Source: Bradyrhizobium betae (GTDB lineage Bacteria; Pseudomonadota; Alphaproteobacteria; Rhizobiales; Xanthobacteraceae). From it: a stretch of 64,000 nt of DNA. This document shows, in pieces, positions 16,796-25,263 of the stretch. A program made the translations under genes and the position numbers. Numbering within the stretch: the stretch's first letter is position 1; each line of letters begins with the position of its first letter. The notes beneath the pieces are model-generated. The model did no database searches and had not been told where the DNA came from. It worked only from the letters and a program-made list of their open reading frames with translations. The stretch covers positions 5,772,501 through 5,836,500 of the forward strand of contig NZ_CP044543.1 in assembly GCF_008932115.1 (NCBI RefSeq). Direction: 5' to 3'.

Positions 16796-18703
16796 ATGGC
16801 GGGCATCCACGCGCTCGATCGCCTTATCGGCAACGACTATCCGGAGCTTTTGACGGACGAAGAAGTCCGGGCCTTCGAGCAGGTCCCTTACGCGAAACGC
16901 GTCGCGGCCGAGAGCACCTATGATGCCATCCGGCTCGGTGCCGAGCGCAACCCCGACGGCGCGGCGATCCAGTTCCTGCAGAATGCCGATCCGGCCGATA
17001 CGCCCGTCGTGGTCACCTACCGCGACTTCATCGCGCGCGTGACGCAGGCCGCCAACATGTTTCACGCCCTCGGCGTGGAGAAGGGCGACGTCGTCAGCTT
17101 CATGCTGCCGCTGGTGCCCGACGCCTTCGTGACGCTGTTCGGCGCGGAAGCCGCGGGCATTGCCAATCCCGTCAATCCGCTGCTCGAGCCGCATCAGATC
17201 GCCGAGATCCTGGAAGCGGCGAACACGAAAGTTCTGGTGGCGCTCGGGCCGATGCCCGGCACCGACATCTGGCAGAAGGTCGAGCAGATCCGCCCGCAGT
17301 TGAAACACCTCAAGGCGATCGTGCAGGTGTTCGGCGGCGGCGATCCGGCGCAGGGCGTCTTTGCCTTCAACGATTTGATCAAGCAGCAGCCGTCCGACCG
17401 GCTGGTCAGCGGACGCAAGATTGCGGGCGGCGACATCGCCGCCTATTTCCACACCGGCGGCACCACCGGCACGCCGAAGCTGGTGCGGCACACCCACGCC
17501 AATCAGGTCTACCAGGCCTGGGCGCTCAATCTGCTGCTGAAGTCGAAGCCGGGCGCCAACATGCTGTTCGGCATGCCGCTGTTTCACGTCGGGGGATCGC
17601 TGACGCAGGTGCTGCTGACGCTATCGAGCGGCGGCTCGCTGGTCGTGCTGTCGCCGAGCGGCTGGCGCAATCCCAATGCGGTCAAGAACATCTGGGGGCT
17701 GGTCGAGCGCTATAAGCCCGAAGCGCTGTCGAGCGTGCCGACGGTGCTGGCCGCGACGCTCGCGGTGCCGCCGGGTCACGCCGACATCTCCAGCCTGAAA
17801 TATGCAGCCGGCGGCGGCTCGGCGATCCCCGTGGCCGTGGGCTCGGCGATCCAGGAGAAGCTCAAGCTGCCGGTGGTCGAGGTCTACGGCATGACCGAGA
17901 CGTCGAGCGTGCACACGCTGGCCTATCCGTCTCGGCCGATCAGGCTCGGCTCGGTCGGGCTACCGATGCCTTACGCGCGCGTGCGCATCGTGCAGCTCGA
18001 TGCCGATGGCCGCCTGATCCGCGACTGCGCATCCGACGAGATCGGCGTCGTGATCATGGCGGGGCCCGGCGTGTTCGGCGGCTATCTCAACGACGAGCAC
18101 AACAAGGGCGCCTTCGTCGACGAGATCTGGGTCAATTCCGGCGACCTCGGCCGGCTCGATGCCGACGGCTATCTCTGGATCACCGGCCGCGCCAAGGATC
18201 TCGTGATCCGCGGCGGCCACAACATCGATCCGGCGCCGATCGAGGAGATCATGTTCCAGCACCCGGCGGTCGGATTTGCCGCGGTCGTCGGCCAGCCCGA
18301 TGCCTATGCCGGCGAACTGCCCGTGGGCTACGTGCAGCTGAAGCCCGGCGCCAAGGTCGAGCCGGGTGAACTCGAGACGTGGGTGCGCGAGCGCACGCCC
18401 GAGCGGGCCGCTGTTCCGGTGCAGGTCATTCCGATCGATCCGATGCCGGTGACCGGTGTCGGCAAGGTGTTCAAGCCGCAGCTGCGCTGGGACGCAGCCC
18501 AGCGCGTCTTCACCAAGGTACTGACGCCCATCATCGAGCGCGGCATCGACTGCAAGGTCAGGGTCGGCGCCCACGGCAGCCACGGCTCGATCGCCACCGT
18601 GACGCTCGCGGGCCTGCCGGCGGACCAGCGCGACGTCGTCGCGGGCGAGGTGCACACGCTGCTCGACCCGTTCGTGATGCGGCACGAGGTGGTGCAGGGG
18701 TAG
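16796..18703 (+). CDS. AMP-forming acyl-CoA synthetase
   Basis: 635 aa of the ANL superfamily, which activates a carboxylic acid to its CoA thioester via an acyl-AMP. The P-loop reads HTGGTTGTPKLVRHTH, motif A8 YGMTETSSVHT, then GYLWITGRAKDLVIRGGHNI and the catalytic lysine in TGVGKVFKPQLR near the C-terminus. An extra C-terminal stretch of about 70 residues follows that lysine. The ATG at 16796 has a GGGAGGAC site; one 17 codons upstream is weaker. Context (LysR, ABC importer) suggests it activates the imported acid, perhaps aromatic or alicyclic. Confidence 0.9.
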   Translation: MAGIHALDRLIGNDYPELLTDEEVRAFEQVPYAKRVAAESTYDAIRLGAERNPDGAAIQFLQNADPADTPVVVTYRDFIARVTQAANMFHALGVEKGDVVSFMLPLVPDAFVTLFGAEAAGIANPVNPLLEPHQIAEILEAANTKVLVALGPMPGTDIWQKVEQIRPQLKHLKAIVQVFGGGDPAQGVFAFNDLIKQQPSDRLVSGRKIAGGDIAAYFHTGGTTGTPKLVRHTHANQVYQAWALNLLLKSKPGANMLFGMPLFHVGGSLTQVLLTLSSGGSLVVLSPSGWRNPNAVKNIWGLVERYKPEALSSVPTVLAATLAVPPGHADISSLKYAAGGGSAIPVAVGSAIQEKLKLPVVEVYGMTETSSVHTLAYPSRPIRLGSVGLPMPYARVRIVQLDADGRLIRDCASDEIGVVIMAGPGVFGGYLNDEHNKGAFVDEIWVNSGDLGRLDADGYLWITGRAKDLVIRGGHNIDPAPIEEIMFQHPAVGFAAVVGQPDAYAGELPVGYVQLKPGAKVEPGELETWVRERTPERAAVPVQVIPIDPMPVTGVGKVFKPQLRWDAAQRVFTKVLTPIIERGIDCKVRVGAHGSHGSIATVTLAGLPADQRDVVAGEVHTLLDPFVMRHEVVQG

Positions 18704-18838
18704 ACCTTGGCGCGCAAGCGTGGCGTGACCTTTCGCCACGTCCCGGAGCGCATTTGTGTGAGGATTGTCACATAGGGAAAAATTGGCATCGGGTAAGCTT
18801 TTGCATAAACTCATGGAATTGCATTCGCGGGGACACAT

Positions 18839-20677
18839 GTGATTCCGCTTCGGCTATTTGCCCTATTGATGTTTGCGATTGGCCTTTCCTGCGCACCGGC
18901 GCAGGCCGAGAAGCGCGTGGCGCTGGTGATCGGCAACTCCGCCTACAAGAGCGCCCCCAAGCTCGGCAATCCCGTCAACGACGCCACCCTGGTCGGTGGC
19001 ATGTTCAAGTTGGCCGGCTTCGACTCCGTCGACGTCAGGCTGGATCTCAATGCCAGCGACATGCGGCGCGCATTGCGGGAATTTGCCGGCCGGACGCGCG
19101 ATGCAGATGTGGCGGTGGTGTATTATGCCGGCCACGGTATCGAGCTCGACGGAAACAACTATCTCATTCCGACCGACGCAGCACTCGAGAGCGATGGCGA
19201 CGTTCTCGACGAGACCATTCCGGTCGAGCGCGTGCAATTCGCGGTCGAGCCTGCCAAACAGCTCCGCCTTATCATTCTCGACGCCTGCCGCGACAACCCG
19301 TTCGCCAAGACGATGAAGCGCACGCTGGCCTCGCGCGCGATCGGTCGCGGGCTCGCCAAGGTCGAGCCGACCAGCCCCAACACAATGATTGCCTTCGCGG
19401 CGAAGGCGGGTTCGACCGCGTCCGACGGCGACACCCGCAACAGCCCGTTCGCCACGGCGATCGCCGAGCATTTGCCCAAGCCGGGCCTCGATTTGCGCAA
19501 GGCGTTCGGCTTCGTGCGCGACGACGTGCTCAAACGGACCGGCTACAAGCAGGAGCCGTTCGTCTACGGCTCGCTCGGTGGCGACGACGTGCCCCTGGTT
19601 GCGGCCAGGCCCGCGGTGACAGGACCGCAAGCCAACCCGCAAGATGCCATTCGTCGGGATTATGAGCTCGCGCTGCAACTCGCCACGCGCGATGGCTGGG
19701 AGGCGTTCCTCGCGCAATATCCCGACGGCTTCTATGCCAACCTCGCCAAGGGCCAGTTGAACAAGATCGCCGCCGAGGAAACGCGCGCGTCGGCCGAGCA
19801 AAAGGCGAAGGCGGCCGAACAGGAAAAGGCGAGGCTCGTCGCCGAGCGCGCGCAGAAGGCCGAGCAGGACAAGGCGACTGCGGCGGCCAAGGCCGCCGAA
19901 GAGGCGCGGATCGCGGCGGAGAAGCAGAAGCAGATCGAGCAGGCTAGGACCGAGGCGGCCGAACAGCAGCGCAAGGTGGCCGAGGCGGCGGCTGCGAAAG
20001 CGTTGGCGGAGAAGCAGGCCGCCGAGAAGGCCAAGGCCGAGCTCGCCGCCAGGCAGGCTGCCGAGAAGGTGGAGCAAGCTGCAAAGCCGACAGCCGATCG
20101 GCAGATCCCTGAAGCAGATCAGAAAGTCGCTGCCCTCTCACCTGCGCCGACATCCACCTTGTCCGCGGCTGACCTGACGAAATCCGTGCAGAGCGAACTG
20201 CGCCGCGTCGGCTGCCTGTCCACCGCTGCCGACGGTGACTGGAGCGCCGCGTCACAGCGCTCGCTGACACTGTTCAACAAATATGCCGGCACTCAGTTTG
20301 ACGCGAAGCTCGCCAGCGTCGATGCTCTCGATGCGCTGAAGGCGAAACCGGGACGCGTCTGCCCGCTGGTGTGCAATTTCGGCTTCAAGGCCGACGGCGA
20401 TCAATGCGTGAAGATCGCGTGCCGGCCCGGCTACCGTGTCGGCGACGACAATGAGTGCGAGAAGATCCAGGAGAAGAAGCCGGTTGCAACGCGAGAGGAT
20501 TCGCGGCGGCGCGACGAGGACCGCAAGCGGGGCGACGCGGCAGCGCCGGCTCCCCAAGCGAGCGGGCAGATCATCTGCAACAACGGCGGATGCAGGCCGG
20601 TCGCAAAGGGTTGCCGGCTCGGGTCGGTCCCCAATGCAAACGGCAGCCTCAAGATCACCGGAGAGGTGTGCAACTGA
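18839..20677 (+). CDS. Secreted caspase-like (peptidase C14) protein with coiled coil and Cys-rich C-terminus
   Basis: 612 aa. A signal peptide (cleavage near AQA-EK) is followed by a caspase/metacaspase domain at about 24-240: RVALVIGNSAYK, catalytic His99 in YYAGHGIE and Cys150 in ILDACRDNPF. Residues about 310-415 are an Ala/Glu/Lys/Gln-rich coiled coil. The C-terminal part has a short peptidoglycan-binding-like segment (VQSELRRVGCLST) and about ten cysteines in a CRPGYRVGDDNECEK pattern. The start is a GTG; no ATG fits the signal peptide. The domain likely cleaves after basic residues, as in orthocaspases, but the target is unknown. Confidence 0.85.
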   Translation: MIPLRLFALLMFAIGLSCAPAQAEKRVALVIGNSAYKSAPKLGNPVNDATLVGGMFKLAGFDSVDVRLDLNASDMRRALREFAGRTRDADVAVVYYAGHGIELDGNNYLIPTDAALESDGDVLDETIPVERVQFAVEPAKQLRLIILDACRDNPFAKTMKRTLASRAIGRGLAKVEPTSPNTMIAFAAKAGSTASDGDTRNSPFATAIAEHLPKPGLDLRKAFGFVRDDVLKRTGYKQEPFVYGSLGGDDVPLVAARPAVTGPQANPQDAIRRDYELALQLATRDGWEAFLAQYPDGFYANLAKGQLNKIAAEETRASAEQKAKAAEQEKARLVAERAQKAEQDKATAAAKAAEEARIAAEKQKQIEQARTEAAEQQRKVAEAAAAKALAEKQAAEKAKAELAARQAAEKVEQAAKPTADRQIPEADQKVAALSPAPTSTLSAADLTKSVQSELRRVGCLSTAADGDWSAASQRSLTLFNKYAGTQFDAKLASVDALDALKAKPGRVCPLVCNFGFKADGDQCVKIACRPGYRVGDDNECEKIQEKKPVATREDSRRRDEDRKRGDAAAPAPQASGQIICNNGGCRPVAKGCRLGSVPNANGSLKITGEVCN

Positions 20678-20830
20678 TATCAAGGCCGGCCCCCGAAATT
20701 GCGTCGTAGTCGCGGTGGGGCGCGAGGTCGTGCAGTCCTCGGAATGCGCGGCTGGTTCGAGAACACACTCGCTGGCAGCATCACCAAGCGCGTAGGGTCG
20801 GTCTCGCCTTCGGCTACTTACCTTGCAGTG

Positions 20831-22003
20831 CTACCCCGCCGGCATCGCCGTCTCGATCAGGCGCACCCAGAACGAGGCGCCGTGGCCGAGGATGTTGTCG
20901 TTGAAGACGTAGGCCGGGTGGTGACATGCGGGACTGTCGCCCATGCCGACAAGCACCATTGCGCCGGGGCGGGCCTCCAGCATGAACGAGAAATCCTCCG
21001 CCCCCATCATCGGGATGATGCGGTCGTTGACCCGTTCGGTGCCAACGATGTCGCGGGCAACATCGGCAGCGACCCCGGCCTCGCGCGGATGGTTCATCGT
21101 CACCGGATACATCCGCGTGTATTTCGTCTCGGCCGATCCGCCATAGGCACGGGCGACGCTGTCGGCGACCTCGGTGATGCGGCGTTCGACGAGATCGCGC
21201 ACTTCAGGATCGAGCGTGCGCACGGTGCCGCCGAGCTCGGCGGTTTCGGGGATGATGTTGAAGGCGGTGCCGGCGTGGAATTGCGTGATCGAGATGACGG
21301 CGGACTTCAACGGGTCGACGTTGCGGGCGACAATCGATTGTAGCGCGCCCACGATCTGCGAGCCGATCAGCACGCTGTCGATCGCCTGGTGCGGGGTGGC
21401 GCCGGCGTGGCCGCCCTTGCCGCGAACCGTGATCTGGATGTTGTCCGAGGAGGCGAGGAGCGGGCCGGACGTGGTGGCGAAATGGCCTTCGGGCAGGCCG
21501 GGCATGTTGTGCATGCCGTAGACCTCCTGGATGTTCCAGCGCGTCATCAGCCCGTCCTCGACCATGGCCTTGCCGCCGCCGCCGCCTTCCTCGGCCGGCT
21601 GGAAGATCATGATCGCGGTGCCGTCGAAATTGCGCGTCTCTGCGAGATATTTTGCCGCGCCCAGCAACATCGCGGTGTGGCCGTCATGGCCGCAGGCGTG
21701 CATCTTGCCGGGGACCTTGGAGGCGTAGGCGACGCCCGAGGTCTCCATGATCGGCAGCGCATCCATGTCGGCGCGCAGGCCGATGGTCTTGCCCGATGCC
21801 GATTTGCGGCCGCGGATCACGCCGACGACGCCGGTGCGGCCGATGCCCGTCACCACCTCGTCGCAGCCGAACTCGCGCAGCTTGTCGGCGACGATGCCGG
21901 CGGTGCGGTGGACTTCGTACAGCAGCTCCGGGTTCTCGTGGAAGTCATGGCGCCAGGCGGCCATTTCGTCGGAGAGGGCGGCAACGCGGTTGACGATGGG
22001 CAT
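20831..22003 (-). CDS. M20 family amidohydrolase (hippurate hydrolase/IAA-amino acid hydrolase-like)
   Basis: 390-aa zinc aminoacylase of the M20D family, which splits N-acyl amino acids. Metal ligands are in GLRADMDALPI, KMHACGHDGHTAML (Cys-x-His, then His), FQPAEEGGGG (catalytic and metal Glu) and a His in YGMHNMPG and in the C-terminal CHHPAYVFND. The dimerisation domain includes GKGGHAGATPHQAIDS. Full length. It is followed by purB with a palindromic repeat between; no operon partner is evident. Confidence 0.92.
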   Translation of the reverse strand: MPIVNRVAALSDEMAAWRHDFHENPELLYEVHRTAGIVADKLREFGCDEVVTGIGRTGVVGVIRGRKSASGKTIGLRADMDALPIMETSGVAYASKVPGKMHACGHDGHTAMLLGAAKYLAETRNFDGTAIMIFQPAEEGGGGGKAMVEDGLMTRWNIQEVYGMHNMPGLPEGHFATTSGPLLASSDNIQITVRGKGGHAGATPHQAIDSVLIGSQIVGALQSIVARNVDPLKSAVISITQFHAGTAFNIIPETAELGGTVRTLDPEVRDLVERRITEVADSVARAYGGSAETKYTRMYPVTMNHPREAGVAADVARDIVGTERVNDRIIPMMGAEDFSFMLEARPGAMVLVGMGDSPACHHPAYVFNDNILGHGASFWVRLIETAMPAG

Positions 22004-22028
22004 GGGGTGGTCCGTCTTTGTTGTCGTT

Positions 22029-22118
22029 CGTAGGGTGGGTTAGCGTAGCGTAACCCACCGCGTTGGCTTCAACGGAGAAAGAAGTGGTTGGTTACGCCTT
22101 CGGCTAACCCACCCTACG
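22029..22118. repeat. Palindromic repeat, CGTAGGGTGGG type
   Basis: The left arm CGTAGGGTGGGTTAGC pairs with GCTAACCCACCCTACG at the right end; a second inner pair GTAACCCACC/GGTTGGTTAC lies between. It fills the space between the start of the M20 gene and the end of purB, both minus strand. A related element lies at 58208. Confidence 0.75.
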
Positions 22119-22121
22119 ACC

Positions 22122-23429
22122 CTACGCTTCCCCGAACACGCGCTTGAAGATCGTGTCGACGTGCTTGAGGTGATAGCCGAGGTCGAACTGCTCCTCGATC
22201 TCGGCGTCGGTGAGATATTTCTTCACCTCGGCGTCCTTCTTCAGCAGAAGCAGGAAGTCGCCTTCGCCGCGCCAGACCGGCATGGCGTTGCGCTGCACCA
22301 GCTTGTAGGCGTCCTCGCGGCTTGCGCCCTTCTGGGTCAGCGCCAGCAATACCCGCTGCGAATGCACGAGGCCGCCGAGGCGGTCGAGGTTCTTCTGCAT
22401 GTTGGCGGGGTACACCAGCAGCTTGTCGATCAGGCCGGCAAGGCGCACCAGCGCGAAGTCGAGCGTCACGGTCGCGTCCGGGCCCATCATGCGCTCGGCG
22501 GAGGAGTGCGAGATGTCGCGCTCGTGCCAGAGCACGACGTTTTCCAGCGCCGGCGTCACATAGGCGCGGACCATGCGGGAGAGGCCGGTGAGGTTCTCCG
22601 ACAACACCGGGTTGCGCTTGTGCGGCATCGCGGACGAGCCCTTCTGGCCCTCCGAGAAGAACTCTTCGGCCTCCAGCACCTCGGTGCGCTGCATGTGGCG
22701 GATCTCCACCGCGATGCGCTCGACCGACGAGGCGATCACGCCCAGCGTCGAGAAATACATGGCGTGACGGTCGCGCGGAATCACCTGCGTCGAGATCGGC
22801 TCGGGCACGAGGCCCATCGCCTTGGCGACGTGCTCTTCGACGCGCGGATCGATCTGCGCAAAGGTGCCGACGGCGCCGGAAATGGCGCAGGTCGCCACTT
22901 CCTTGCGCGCCGCGATCAGGCGCTCCTTGGCGCGCGAGAATTCGGCATAGGCATAAGCGAGCTTCAGGCCGAAGGTGACGGGCTCGGCGTGGATGCCGTG
23001 GGACCGGCCGATGGTCGGCGTCATCTTGTGCTCGAAGGCGCGCTTCTTCAGAGCGGCCAGCACCTTGTCGAGGTCGGCGAGCAACAGGTCGGCGGCGCGG
23101 GTGAGCTGGACGTTGAGGCAGGTGTCGAGCACGTCGGAGGAAGTCATGCCCTGGTGCACGAAGCGCGCCTCGGGGCCGACGATCTCGGCGAGGTGGGTCA
23201 GGAAGGCGATGACGTCGTGCTTGGTCTCGCGCTCGATCTCGTCGATGCGGGCAACGTCGAAGGTGGCGTTCTTCGCTTTGGCCCAGACCGTCCTGGCGGC
23301 TTCCTTGGGGATCGTCCCGAGCTCGGCCAGGGCATCCGCCGCATGCGCCTCGATCTCGAACCAGATCTTGAACCGGGTCTGCGGCTCCCAGATCGAGGCC
23401 ATTTCCGGGCGGGTATAGCGGGGGATCAT
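22122..23429 (-). CDS. purB: Adenylosuccinate lyase
   Basis: Catalyses two steps of purine synthesis: SAICAR to AICAR and adenylosuccinate to AMP. It has the fumarase/aspartase superfamily signature SEGQKGSSAMPHKRNP (catalytic Ser in the flexible loop), the QGMTSSDVLDTCLN segment and THLAEIVGPEARFVH. 435 aa from the ATG at 23429 (MIPRYTRPEM), which is where PurB proteins begin; the frame opens 62 codons earlier but that part has no similarity. Confidence 0.95.
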   Translation of the reverse strand: MIPRYTRPEMASIWEPQTRFKIWFEIEAHAADALAELGTIPKEAARTVWAKAKNATFDVARIDEIERETKHDVIAFLTHLAEIVGPEARFVHQGMTSSDVLDTCLNVQLTRAADLLLADLDKVLAALKKRAFEHKMTPTIGRSHGIHAEPVTFGLKLAYAYAEFSRAKERLIAARKEVATCAISGAVGTFAQIDPRVEEHVAKAMGLVPEPISTQVIPRDRHAMYFSTLGVIASSVERIAVEIRHMQRTEVLEAEEFFSEGQKGSSAMPHKRNPVLSENLTGLSRMVRAYVTPALENVVLWHERDISHSSAERMMGPDATVTLDFALVRLAGLIDKLLVYPANMQKNLDRLGGLVHSQRVLLALTQKGASREDAYKLVQRNAMPVWRGEGDFLLLLKKDAEVKKYLTDAEIEEQFDLGYHLKHVDTIFKRVFGEA

Positions 23430-23624
23430 TGGACGACTCCAGATAGGTGGGCGGGCGGCCCAAGGGGGCTGTGACCTGCCAAAATGCTTTTTACGCCGTG
23501 ATTTAGCAGAGCGGGCAGGGCGAAACAAACGGTCTGGGGCCGCAGAGAGGAGGATCGCCGAGCTTTCCACCGGCCCGGCCAGCCTGGACGGCCGGGGGGA
23601 GGATGGGCTCACCACAAATATTAA

Positions 23625-23669
23625 CTGTCAATCACGGATCATTGACTGACAGATATTGAAATCTGTCAG
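23625..23669. promoter_or_regulatory. Inverted repeats, probable repressor operator
   Basis: In the 381-base space between purB and a tiny ORF there is a perfect 9-base inverted repeat CTGACAGAT (23646-23654) / ATCTGTCAG (23661-23669). Partly overlapping it is a second, CTGTCAAT (23625-23632) facing ATTGAC (23641-23646). The TGAC/GTCA half-sites resemble TetR-family operators, and a TetR gene starts about 330 bases downstream. The rest of the gap shows nothing recognisable. Confidence 0.5.
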
Positions 23670-23810
23670 CGAGACGTGTATATCCATTCCCGGACGCTCC
23701 GATTGGGCGTCCCGTGGTCATCCCTCCCGGGGAGCCGAGGGTTCGTAACGACGACGGATCCGAGGCGTAATTTTGGGGTGGGTACCGCGGACGAATGGAG
23801 ATTTAAGACA

Positions 23811-23912
23811 ATGACGACCGAAATCATCAATCTCACCGGCACGATTGGGCATTGGCTCAATTTGCTGGTGGCGCGCCAGATCGCGGCGCAGGCTGCAAAA
23901 CTGCCTCATTAA
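23811..23912 (+). CDS. Tiny ORF (33 aa), unknown
   Basis: Encodes a 33-residue peptide beginning MTTEIINLTGTIGHWLNLLV and ending in AAKLPH, an amphipathic pattern with an internal hydrophobic segment. A GGAG motif lies 10 bases upstream of the ATG. It lies between an inverted-repeat operator and a TetR gene, so it may be the first gene controlled there. I recognise no family, and it could be non-coding. Confidence 0.4.
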   Translation: MTTEIINLTGTIGHWLNLLVARQIAAQAAKLPH

Positions 23913-24001
23913 GGCGAGAGCTTTCCGAACGGCCGGCACGGGCGCTTCGGAAAGCACCCATCGCCGGGTAACTGAGCCCTCAGCGGGAACATGGTGCTGG
24001 C

Positions 24002-24586
24002 ATGAATGAAGCCGTTATCTTGACGCCGGAGCGGATTCTCGAAGTCACCGAGGACGTGCTGCGGCGTTATGGGCTTGCCAAGGCCACCGTGGTCGATGTT
24101 GCCCGTGCGCTCGATGTGAGCCACGGCAGCGTCTATCGTCACTTCCCGAGCAAGGCCTCGCTGCGCGAGGCCGTTGCCAAACGCTGGCTGGACCGCATCG
24201 ACGCGCCGTTGCTGGCGATCGCCGAGGAGCATGGCCCCGCGCCGGTGCGGCTCGACCGCTGGCTTCGTACGCTGTTCGCCGCCAAGCGTTCGCGCGTGCT
24301 CGACGACCCCGAGATGTTCGACACCTATCTGACGCTGGCGCGGGAAGCCTGCGCTGCCGTGAAGTGCCACAAGGACACCCTGATCGACCAGATCGCGGCG
24401 ATCCTGGCCGATGGCGTGAAACAGGGCGTATTCGCCGTAGACGACGTCAAATTGACCGCGCGCACGATCTTCGACACCACCAGCCGATTCCATCATCCGG
24501 GCCACGCCGAAGAGTGGAAGGACGCGGATCTGCAGACGCGTATGGACGCGACCTTGGCGCTGCTGCTGCGCGGGTTGAAGGCCTAG
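24002..24586 (+). CDS. TetR-family transcriptional regulator
   Basis: 194 aa. The N-terminal helix-turn-helix reads AKATVVDVARALDVSHGSVYRHFPSKASLREAV (residues about 24-56), and the C-terminal region resembles the TetR_C_7/AefR-like ligand domain. No efflux or enzyme gene sits directly beside it, apart from the tiny ORF upstream. It probably binds the inverted repeats at 23625-23669; the effector is unknown. Confidence 0.88.
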   Translation: MNEAVILTPERILEVTEDVLRRYGLAKATVVDVARALDVSHGSVYRHFPSKASLREAVAKRWLDRIDAPLLAIAEEHGPAPVRLDRWLRTLFAAKRSRVLDDPEMFDTYLTLAREACAAVKCHKDTLIDQIAAILADGVKQGVFAVDDVKLTARTIFDTTSRFHHPGHAEEWKDADLQTRMDATLALLLRGLKA

Positions 24587-24602
24587 ACTTCCTTAGCTTC
24601 TC

Positions 24603-25256
24603 CTAAATCTTCGTCAGTCCGCAGCTCGCCGCCAGCCGCACCAGTTGTGCGTCCGTGCGCGCACCTGTCTTGGTCTTGATCATGTAGTGATAGTTCTGCA
24701 CCGTCTTCACACTGAGATTGAGATGCGCCGCGATCTGCTCGGTGGTGGCGCCGCCCGCGAACTGGCGCAGGATTTCAATCTCGCGTTCGCCCAGCTGATC
24801 CAGCGCTGAACCGGTCGGCGACAGGCTGTCCTCGGCCAGGATATGCGCGATGTCGTCGCTCATGGCACGGTCGCCGCGAGCGATGCTGCGGATCGCGGCG
24901 ACGACCGCGGACGGTTCGCTGCTCTTGGTGACGAAGCCAGAGGCGCCGGCGCCGAAGGCGGCTTTCACCAACACGGCCTCGTTGTGCATGGTGAAGACGA
25001 GAATCCGCGCCCGCGGGGACCACGCCCGGATGTTGCGGATCGCCTCCAGCCCGCTCGCGCCGGGCATCGAGATATCCAGCAGGACAACGTCGGGATCGTG
25101 CGCCTTGAAGGCGGCGTAGGCATCCGCGGCGTTGTTGGCTTCCGCCACGACGTGAAGGTTCCCCTGGCTTTCCAGCACGCGCCGGTAGCCTTGCCGCACG
25201 ATCGGATGATCGTCCACCAGCAGCACGGAGATGCCTGTCGTTGCAACCTCGCTCAT
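24603..25256 (-). CDS. NarL/FixJ-type response regulator
   Basis: 217 aa. An N-terminal receiver domain has the acidic pair in LLVDDHPIV, the phospho-acceptor Asp61 in VVLLDISMP and Lys in GFVTKSS. The C-terminal LuxR-type helix-turn-helix reads LGEREIEILRQFAGGATTEQ then HLNLSVKTVQNYHYMIKTKT. It starts 7 bases after the end of the histidine kinase gene and so is its cognate partner. Confidence 0.93.
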   Translation of the reverse strand: MSEVATTGISVLLVDDHPIVRQGYRRVLESQGNLHVVAEANNAADAYAAFKAHDPDVVLLDISMPGASGLEAIRNIRAWSPRARILVFTMHNEAVLVKAAFGAGASGFVTKSSEPSAVVAAIRSIARGDRAMSDDIAHILAEDSLSPTGSALDQLGEREIEILRQFAGGATTEQIAAHLNLSVKTVQNYHYMIKTKTGARTDAQLVRLAASCGLTKI

Positions 25257-25263
25257 CGAGGCC

